Shown here: positions 54,871 to 64,000 of the stretch, piece by piece
How positions within the stretch are numbered: position 1 is the stretch's first letter
Layout: the number at the start of each line of letters is the position of its first letter
Assembly (NCBI GenBank): GCA_014281115.1
Contig: JACONQ010000002.1
Location: 2,542,001-2,606,000, forward strand
Origin: Laburnicola sp. R22_1
Taxonomy: Eukaryota; Ascomycota; Dothideomycetes; Pleosporales; Didymosphaeriaceae
Reading direction: 5' to 3'
Length of the DNA stretch: 64,000 bases
The notes under the pieces: generated by a model
Told to the model about the DNA's origin: nothing
Databases searched by the model: none
What the model saw: the letters and a program-made list of their open reading frames with translations, nothing else
Position numbers and translations under genes: made by a program

Positions 54871-57110
54871 TAGCCTTTTATAGCCTGTATATCCACAACG
54901 CAATAAAATAATATTAATATAAGAGCTGTCCTAGGAAGAGCATTGCCTTTAGCTATATATATTAGGAGGTTGGGGTTAATATAATTTAAGTTACATTTAT
55001 TAGTAGGGTCCTGCTCTATTTAACCTAAATTAACTTAAGTAGTGTTTGGCAATATTATAGTAGGTTGTACTTTAAATTTATAGTTAAGGTAAAGATAATA
55101 CTATAGTATAGGCGTAGATGCAAAAAACTACTAGTAGTAAATACGTACTACTTAGCCTTCGTACTAAGCTACGCGATTAGTTACGTTACCTATACTATAT
55201 GTATTATAGTTCTGCTATAGATATGCTACCATAGTATATTTTACTATAGCACCTATTATAATATAGTTATAGTGCCTATATTTATATCTATTATAAAGTG
55301 TAAGTCTAGGGTAAGAGTTTATAATTATATATAGGGTCTTAAAGTTCTTATATTGCTTGTATAGGCTATAGTCTTTAAGTAGCTAATTTACACATGTCTA
55401 GATATTACGCTATTTATTAATTATTGTGTCGTTTTAGTAGTTCTTATTAAAATGGGCGTATACTCTACTAGAAAGAATAATAAATCTATAGAGGATATAA
55501 GATATAAACTTATTCGCTTAGTTAAAGTAGATATACTTAGAATAGTTTATAATAAGAGTATTAATAGTTAATATTTATATTTGTTGCATAGTATAGTTTA
55601 TTAAGGAGATATAGCTATATTTTTTTCCCAAACTAGAGTAAAAATATATTGGCAAAACTCTAAAACTGCTGCTAATATACCTAGCCTAGCCACTAAGGCA
55701 GGCGAAATAAAATAACTTTCCTAACCCTAAATTGTGCACATAATAGCAGATATACTAGTTAACTAGATTAAGCCTAATCTAGTGTTAGATAATAATAATC
55801 TTAAAGACCTAATACTAAAAGCTAATAAATGCCTAGCTTTAGACGCCCTAATTTTTATAGCTCTCTCTAAGTCTAATATACTAAGTAGATAGGCATTTAT
55901 TATGCCTACACTAAAGACTAGTGTTTGCTAGATTTATAAACGAGTTAATAAGTAATATATAGTTAGGTTTGTTAAGAAAGTGTACTAGAGCCTACTATAA
56001 GATACTAATATACTAGATAATAAACTAGACGTAGTAGACAAACCTCCTAGAATAAAATAGAAATAGTTAGTAACTAGAGTGTTAACGCGAGCTGTAAATA
56101 AGCGCTTAAAGTAATAATTAGACAAGACTATATTATAAATAGTAGCTAGCTCTTATAAACTAGTAGAAGCCTAATCTAGAAATAATATTACTAAGAATAC
56201 TATAGAGCAGTAGTATTAATAAATTGCCTAACACTTACCTAGGGTAGGAGTTGCTATTATTAGAATAATAATTAAGAAGGCTATGGCTATAAGCACTATA
56301 GATTATTTATATAACTAGAAAACTATACTATAGATGTAAAGGTCGCAAGATGCTAGCTAGAGGTTATTATTCTTAGACCCTATTAGAACGCTACCGTCAC
56401 TACTAGATTATAAGGAATTGGATCTAGAGGAAGATAATAGTAACTACTTAGAAACTTCGCTTATTCTATTATAGTAGGGGGACTTGTGCTTATTAGGGTT
56501 AAAGATAAAAAAGTTTGCGACCCTATATAAAATAGCTAGATAGGGCTAGCCCACTAGAATTATGGGCGAAATATGTTAACGCTAGATATAGACAGCGCTA
56601 TAGCTAGAATATAAGGCCTTAGAGGCATTAGTTTAAAAATAAAGAAGGTATAGTAGGGGACGCAGATATAAATATATAATAGTTACTAAAGAGTATTTAT
56701 TTAGCCTCTTATATCTACACATAAAGGAGATAGATCTAGCCAGGTAAAAGGAGTTTGGCTAGTGGCTTAAGGCAGGGAAACGTTAGAGTATACTAAGGAT
56801 AAAGTTTAGGATTAGTATTTTCGCAATTTTATTACGCAATACTATCTCGAATATATATATTAAGTAGGGTATAATAATGCCCTAGTTTACACTATGGCTT
56901 AATATAATTACAAAGTGTAATAAAGGTATTTTTAATAGAACGTAAGAAATTAAGGGTATATATATAGTATATATACTAGATTATACTTTTTAGATATATT
57001 ACTACTAGAAATATTATTAGAGGAGGACCTAGAGTGTTATAATTTTATAATAGGATTATAGCCTATATAACCTATATTAGAGTATAATAATAGTGGGTAG
57101 AAGGTATAAT
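54871..57110. other. AT-rich decayed DNA
   Basis: More than 2 kb without a usable frame. Between 55,770 and 56,900 a less extreme composition hints at a former coding region, but I cannot identify it. Confidence 0.45.
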
Positions 57111-57114
57111 ATAT

Positions 57115-57420
57115 ATTTGTTAACTCTAATTTAAGGCTAAAATTAATAGTGCTCTCTCTAATCTTAGGGGTATAAGAAAAAGTTTAGGATCTTAGGGGTT
57201 GTGACGAAAGTTTACTAGGGATCCCCTCTTACTACCTATACTTTTGTGCAATAGTGTACTTGCGCTAGTGTAGATATAATATATCTGCCTATGCCCTAGT
57301 GCAATATTGCGCCTTAGGTTTAATATTACCTCTAGCGTGAGTTAGCTAGTGCAATATCCTCCCTATAGCCCTAGCGCGATAATGCCCCTACTAGTTTAAT
57401 ATTTCTATATTTTAAAAGGG
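57115..57420 (+). repeat. LTR-like direct repeat, copy 1
   Basis: Begins 'ttgttaactctaatttaagg' and contains 'gcgataatgcccctactag'. It is repeated in the same orientation at 59,165-59,515 with mainly transition differences and small gaps. The two lie 2.05 kb apart, too close for a full retroelement, so they are an LTR pair of a deleted or non-autonomous element, or two solo LTRs. Confidence 0.65.
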
Positions 57421-57427
57421 TTAGTTT

Positions 57428-58010
57428 CTAAAAGTACATACTAATAGAGTGCCTAGCCTTTAGGATATAAATTAGAGTCTTTCTCTAGAGGGGTGCCCTT
57501 TTACTACACTCTTTAACCTAAAGATACTAAAAAAGGGTGTGCTAAAGACCTATAAGTAGGCAATTATATCCTCTGTGGCTAAAATATATAGAGATTATAA
57601 TTATGCCCTATGTGGCTAAGATACACAAAGCACGCGATTATACTCTAGATATATAAAATATATAAAGAACATAGTTATATTCTATATGGCTAAAATATAT
57701 AAAATTACTATTATGACCTATATAGAGACTTTAAAAATAGCAATTAAGAAATAAAGATAAAGAAGCAATTCTAGTAAAAAAAGAAAGATAGAGGAGTCTA
57801 TATAGATGTAGGGCTAGTTGGCTAAAAGTATAGTAAATTCCTACCTATACTATGGCACTAATAGCTAGCCTATATTAGAAAACCTCTAGAGATAAAGATG
57901 TGTTGTATTTGGATTAAGTCTCTAGAAGCACACGCTAATAGAGTGCCTAGCCTTTAGGGTATAAATTTGAGTATTTCTCTAGAAGAATACTCTTTTACTA
58001 CACTCTATTA
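57428..58010. repeat. Two copies of a roughly 100-bp direct repeat
   Basis: The phrase 'ctaatagagtgcctagcctt' and the following 60 bp ('...tttactacactct') occur at about 57,428-57,525 and again at about 57,912-58,010. They are separated by AT-rich DNA with its own 'tatgtggctaa(g/a)atatata' repeats. Confidence 0.6.
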
Positions 58011-58545
58011 AGTGCGGTTTTACTAAAAATACATATCAGCTTTCTATATATTATAGTAAAGGGATACTAAAAAGAAATAAGTAGTGCTTTATATAGAAGT
58101 AAAGGCACTAAAAATAATAGGAAATAGATTTATATAGGAAATAGAGGTACTTAGCTATAAGTATAATAGACTTGCTATATACTAGTAATAAAGTACTACT
58201 AAAAAGCTAAAATTCTACCTACTATCTCTATTGCGCAACTAGTAGCTGGCCTATATAAAAAGGTTAGCAACTTTAATCTAATATTATGGCACTAGCAGCT
58301 AGTCTATATAAAAATTAAAGGACATTCTATTAATATTACGGCACTGGCGGCTTACTTATATTAAAATATTAAAATATTTAAACATACCTATATTAGCAGA
58401 CTAGATATAAAGAGCACACTTTATACTATTAAAAAAATATATAATACTATACTATATATTATATTATAAAAAGATAGAAATATATTCTTTTTATCTTACC
58501 TCTACTAGTATATTCTACTAAATATTAACTATTACTACGACAATT

Positions 58546-58650
58546 GTTGCAACCAACACAATTTTATTAGTAGAAGGGGCCGAATTTTTTTCGGGCGATA
58601 GTAACTTATAAGGAGCCAAACCAAAGTTTAATATAACTATACTTCTATTA
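58546..58650. repeat. RIP-mutated copy of the 17,131 repeat
   Basis: 'ttgcaaccaacacaatttta' onward aligns base by base with 17,131-17,234; changes are C-to-T or G-to-A. It sits in AT-rich DNA. Confidence 0.75.
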
Positions 58651-59164
58651 TATATAACTACGTACATTATACTTTACTAGTAAGAAGAGCTATAGTAATA
58701 TAAAAAGCTGCTTACACGCTAGTATGTCTCTAATAGCTATATTTACTTATCTATAACTACTATTTAAATAATAACCTATCTAGTTTATTATAGTAAGTTT
58801 AACCTTAATTTTACTATACTTATTAACGCTTATATATAATATAGATAGGTCCAAAATTAATACCCTATTAAGCACGTTAAAGATAGTAATAGTCTCTGCC
58901 TAGAGTATAAAAAAGTATATTCTAGCACTCTATAAGTATTATAGGAGGAAGTGATAGTTACTAGGTCTACTAATTATTCTTTTATGGGTTAATTATAAGA
59001 GGGGTATTTAGTGCTACTTTATCTAGTTCTATTATAGATTTAGTATCTTAAAATTAAATAGTTTAGCTTAAAAAGTAAAATTAAACACATGTTAAGTACT
59101 TTGTGGTAACACGACCCCGTTACTATAATAATATTAGCAGACTAGCTATCTAATCTATATAGGC

Positions 59165-59515
59165 ATAATATAGTCTTTTAACTCTAATTTGGAACTAAAA
59201 TTAATAGTAGTCTAATCTTAGAAGTATAGGGGAAAGTTTAGGATGTTTTGTGTTAGAGGTTTTAATAAAAGTTTACTAGAAACCTCTCTACTCCCCTACT
59301 ACCTACGCTTTTATATAATAGGTATATAGTAATGCGCTAGTATACTTACGCTAGTGTGGGCGCGGTATATCTGCCTGTGCCCTAGTGTGATATTGCGCCT
59401 CTTATAGAGCTAGATTTAATATTGTCTCTAGCGCGTAGGAGCTAGTGTGACATCCTCTCTGTAGCCCTGGCGCGATAATGCCCCTACTAGTTTAATGTTT
59501 CCGAACCTAGGCAAT
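59165..59515 (+). repeat. LTR-like direct repeat, copy 2
   Basis: Second copy of the block at 57,115-57,420, slightly longer and richer in G/C ('gtgggcgcggtatatctgcc' where copy 1 has 'gtagatataatatatctgcc'), so it is less mutated. Confidence 0.65.
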
Positions 59516-60727
59516 ATTCTACCTAGCGCTGCAGTGCATGTACCGCTTTTCGTAGAATATTAGACTAATATCCTACGTTTAAAGAGAGTTAGAGTCTTAC
59601 TTTATATTTATTTACCTCTAAAAACTAGTACTAGCGCTAGCTTAGCGGCTATAACGCTTTAATTAACTATATACTTAGATGCTTTATAATATTAATTAGC
59701 ACACTATAGTTATCTATACCTATTTATATTATTTATAAGTTTTATAGCTCTAATAGGCTTTTCTTATTTTTATTTATCTCTACTTTTTTAATCTTGCCTA
59801 CTTTATTTTAATAGCTCTAGCCAAACTCTTTTCTAACTACTACACGCCTAATTTCTATAGCTATATATTAGTAGTTAAGCGTGTGTAGTAGCACCTCTAG
59901 ATACTTAGCTATCTTACGCTTTAGTATCTAGACGCTAAGATACTTCTTAAATAGCTATAGATACTTTAAATAGATAATAACTACCTATAATAGCTAGACT
60001 AGTAAGAAGCATAGAATTACCTTTAGCTTATTCTACTATAACTATAATTTATAATAGTAAACTACTATTATTACTTACCTATCTATTACTAAGATATTAT
60101 AGTGCTATAGCGTTCTATTATAGTGCTATAGTGTTATAATTTCTATATCTTAGTCTGGCTACTCTAAGTATATATAGAAGTTTGCAAGCAATAGCTTTTT
60201 AAAATACTTTATCTAATATAAGTACTTTGTTATACGCGTAAAGTTCTAAGTTTAGTTATTTAAATAAAGCTTTTAACTCTACTTACCCTATATTATAATA
60301 GAATAAACTTTACTATATAGGTTACGTAGTAAGCTAGTGCCTAATTAGCTCTTAAGAATTTAATAGGGGGGTTTTTTCTTCTAGCACATATAATTTAATC
60401 TATCTTTCTACTAAGTCTTAATTAGTACTAGATTCTTCTATAAAATTAGCAACTAACCTGCAACTTAAACCTCTAAAACCTTAGCCTAGGAAGGCCATTG
60501 TATTAGTACTCTAATATAGACAAGTAGTATTGCCTAAAAAAAAGACAAGATAGAATAATAGCGGCGCGTAGCAGTGTACAGAATAGTGTATACTAGAGAT
60601 AGAAAAAAACCTCTAAAAGAGACTTAGGGGTAAAATTAGGTGCAATTAAGTATAGCTCTAATCTTAAAATAGAAATATAATCTAAGCTTTAATAAGCTGC
60701 CGCATTAGCCCTTATTAAACTACACTG

Positions 60728-61340
60728 CTAGAAATAAATAATAAATAATAAATACTAATAACTCTAACATATATATAAATTAGGTATAGAGTGTAGGCTT
60801 TAGAACTAGACTAGACTAGACTAGCACTAGACTAGACTAAGACTTAGACTAGAAAATAACTAGAACTAGGCACTAAACAACTCTTAGAGTTAGAATATTA
60901 AGCCTCTAGAAATAAATAATAAACACTAATAACCCTAGTATATATATAAATTAGGCATAAAGTGTGGGCTCTAGAACTAGACTAGACTAGACTAGCACTA
61001 GACTAGACTAAGACCCAGACTAAAAAATAACTAGAACTAGGCACTAAATATCTCTTAGAGTTAAAATATTAAGCCTCTAGAAATAAATAATAAACACTAA
61101 TAACTCTAGTATATGCACAAATTAGGCATAAAGCATAGGCTCTAGAACTAGACTAGACTAAACTAGCACTAGACTAGACTAGCACTAGACTAAACTAAGA
61201 CTCCGACTAGAAAATAACTAGAACTAGACACTAAGCAACTCTTAGAGTTAGAATATTAAGCCTCTAGAAATAAATAATAAAAAATAATAACCCTAGCATA
61301 CATATAACATTATGCGTAGAGTATAGGCCTAGGTATAAAA
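60728..61340. repeat. 171-bp tandem repeat, about 3.5 copies
   Basis: 'gaactagactagactagac' starts at 60,803, 60,974 and 61,145, exactly 171 bp apart, each preceded by 'ctctagaaataaataataa' and followed by 'aactagaactaggcactaa'. Inside each unit is a nested CTAGA pentamer run. A partial fourth copy decays to 61,340. Confidence 0.85.
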
Positions 61341-61499
61341 AGTATAGAAATAGAATAAAAATAGAAGTCTAGATTAAAAAGTAATTAGAACTAGGCGCTA
61401 AAAGACGCTTAGAGCTAAAATTACTCTACTAGAACTAGACAACTAAGTAATTATAAATAGATAAGAACTAAGAATAGACTAGGACACCTAGACCCAGAC

Positions 61500-64000
61500 T
61501 AAGAAAAAGACTAAAGCTAGACACTGCATTATTCTTAGAACCTAAAATTAAGGCGGAGTTAGAGAAAGCTAAAAGATAATAATAAGTATAGGTACGCGGA
61601 GGTAGAAATAGAAGTAAAAAAGAAAAACTAGAATACTAACTCTAACTACCTAAGAAACTAACTAAATAACTAGTAATAATAATATTCGCTACTAGAAGAC
61701 TAAATAACTATTAGCAATCCTAGTTAGAGGGCCTATATTATAGCGAGATATATAAGTTTCTTAATATTCTAGCACTTAGAAAACGCAAAAACCTAAGCCT
61801 AAAATGTTCTTAGGCTGTTAGTTTTGTAGAGATAATAAGCTTAACTAATAAGGATATCTATACACTTGCTAAAGGATCTCCGCCCCTTATAGAAAGTTTC
61901 TTATAAAAATCTAAAGGGAAAGCACTAATACTACCTTAGCTAGCTAAAGACACTAATACTCTTATAACGTAAATAATAATAGCTCTATAATTTCTTACTA
62001 ATAAAGCTATCTAGTAGAACCTAGTGTAGAGCCTTATTATAGAATCTAACCTATTCTTAGGTAAGGAGCTGCACTTTATAGAAGATAATATAACCTAGTT
62101 CCTTTAAGACTATAAAAAACGCGCGAACTACTACTAGTACTTTAAGAAAGATAAGGTTATTAGAGTTAAGAAATATTATAGTTAAGAGATTTAGAATGTG
62201 CTTAACTTCTTAATACTAGAATACTCTAAGGTAGAAGAAGAAGGAGTATAGTAAAAGCTATAGGTAGCTATACGTAGGCATTAGCAGAGTTAGAATTAGG
62301 CCTAAACTAAGGAAATAGAGAAAGTATTAAAGGCGTGGCTAGTATAGTGTTAAGTAATAATAAACCTTAATATCTATAATTTTCTAAACTAGTTTGCAAT
62401 TAGGTTTAGAAAATGCCTAAGAGTAGGCATAGTTATAGAAAGCTAAAAGGATATACTTCTTATCTAAGGCCTAAGCAAGTAGCTAGTAGGCAATATCCTA
62501 ATAAAGAATAACTAGTTAATAGAGAGACCTATAGAGCTTAACTTTAACATAATAAAGAGATGGCTTTTAAGTAGGGCTTAAATCTAGTTAGAAGAATATA
62601 TACTAGATCTAACATATTAAATTTAAACGCTAATACTATTTTAGACTATTAAGCTATAAGTACTACTAATACTACAGAGTGTTTTTTAATCTGCTAGACT
62701 TAACCTAAATCTTAAATAAGTAAGACTATAAGGAGCTTTAGGCGCGTAAGTAATCCTAGGCTTAACTATCTCTTAACACAAAGTAGATAAGCTAACTAAA
62801 AGGCTTAAGGCTATAAGGCTTTAGAACGTTCTAGTTTAGAACTAGGACCCTTAAGAAATAGAGATTCTATTAAACTTAGCTATCTGCTAGAAAATTACTA
62901 TAAGAGTAGAGTAGGCTCTAAAGTAGATAGTACTATAACAGCCCTAGTACTATACACTAACCTAGTCTTAGGCCTATATAGTAGCGCTAATGCGAGTTAA
63001 TATACACGTGGCTATAGTAGTAATAGACCTAATATAGTAAGAAGATAACTATTTTAAAGGATACTTTAGATATAGAAAGGACTATATTATTACGAATAGA
63101 GAATACAAGGAGAGAAATTTACTTAAGAATAATAAATAGGTGTACTATAATATAGAATTGCAAAGGGTTTAGTAGAGTTAACTAAATAATAATTAGGGCG
63201 AAATTTAACGCATTGGCGCTAGGGGTAAGTAGAACTAAATATTAATCTGCCTAGTATAGAATAAGTGGCGGATAGATAGATTAATAGAGGAGGCCCTATA
63301 GATATCTTAGAGTTGGGGAGTCGCGACAACAGCGATAACTTATTAGGTAGGATTAGTTATAGAAGCTAATAGCAGCTAGTTTACATTTAATAAAATAATA
63401 GCACCTAGCCTCTTTTCTAAAGAGAAATTCGAAGCGGCTTAGAGGAAGTAAGCTATTCTAGACAAAGATACACTAGTAATAGTTTAATTTCTAAATCTAC
63501 TATATAAACTATAAGCCGCGAGCTTAAATACTCTAATAACCTAACTAAGTCTTAAAGAATTGCTAAAGGTAAAGATAATCGCGAATATTAAAGTTTTTAA
63601 ATAAGGCATCCGTATAGTTTATAGAAAGAAGAATAATAATAACAAGGATAAAAAATAATAAAGTGGGTGTTTTTTATAAAATAAGATTTCTTAAGAGAAG
63701 GTATAGAAGATGTGGAGATGCGTAGGCCTAATAATATCTTAGGTCTAACCCTAAGAAAGAAGATCTCTATAGCTAAAAAGAAAATAAAACTAGTTAATAT
63801 TCTAGTAGGCAGTTCTAAAAATATACTATTCTAAGTAATAAACGCTAGAGTTAGCCTATTAGTCTAAGAAGTACTTAGCAATATGCTAGAAGTTAAAAAG
63901 GTAATATTTAAGGATGCTTTTAGTAAAGGGGACCTACACTAGCTGTAGACACTAGTTACCACTATAGAGGAAATAACTAATAAAGACTTAGACGCTAGGC
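61500..64000 (+). mobile_element. Gag-like retroelement remnant, RIP-degraded
   Basis: Plus-strand frames between 61,950 and 63,640 have long stop-poor patches. Near 63,058-63,095 they read GYFRYRKDYIIT, which would be a CCHC zinc knuckle (CFRCRKxGHI) after G-to-A changes of both Cys. Sequence runs to the window edge, so downstream pol genes may lie outside. Class assignment is tentative. Confidence 0.4.

Overview
The window looks like a nuclear contig of a filamentous ascomycete, probably a dothideomycete. Genes carry short introns of 45-80 nt with GTRNGN donors and CTRAY branch sites, and there is a DASH-complex gene. Housekeeping genes in GC-balanced DNA alternate with very AT-rich stretches full of decayed transposons. 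In those stretches the surviving reading frames show the changes expected from repeat-induced point mutation (RIP): CAG/CAA turned to stops, catalytic Asp turned to Asn, and C turned to T relative to an unmutated copy.

Layout. 1-13,800: RIP-degraded retroelements, mainly Ty3/gypsy protease, RT-RNase H and integrase remnants plus LTR-like repeats, with a nested Tc1/mariner element (3004-5024) that still has long terminal inverted repeats and TA target duplications. 14,164-28,500: amidoligase-like gene, F-box pseudogene, a conserved unknown gene, SR140/U2SURP splicing factor, TRAPPC12, acetolactate synthase ILV2. 28,547-29,230: DUF2306 pseudogene. 29,500-38,960: about 9.5 kb without a credible gene but with ordinary base composition; at least the right-hand 4 kb is a diverged tandem array with a unit of about 143 bp. 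39,224-52,007: tubulin-tyrosine ligase-like protein, MCM10, RNase H2 subunit B, an SP/TP-rich nuclear-type protein, DUO1, galactokinase and a conserved unknown. 52,648-52,980: truncated kinase-like pseudogene. 53,286-64,000: a second RIP-degraded AT-rich block with a pogo/Fot1 transposase, LTR-like repeats, a 171-bp tandem array and a gag-like remnant.

Working links. MCM10 and RNase H2B, both DNA-replication genes, share a divergent 342-bp promoter with three ACGCGT (MCB-type) sites. ILV2 and TRAPPC12 share a 301-bp divergent promoter with two TGACTC (Gcn4/CpcA-type) sites placed to serve ILV2. Pseudogenes cluster at the edges of the mutated blocks and beside the array.

The most unusual object is the 29.5-39.0 kb region: a non-RIP, gene-free tandem array preceded, on the minus strand, by three CACGTG boxes and a TATAAATA box, so it could be a transcribed noncoding locus. 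That is inference from sequence only.
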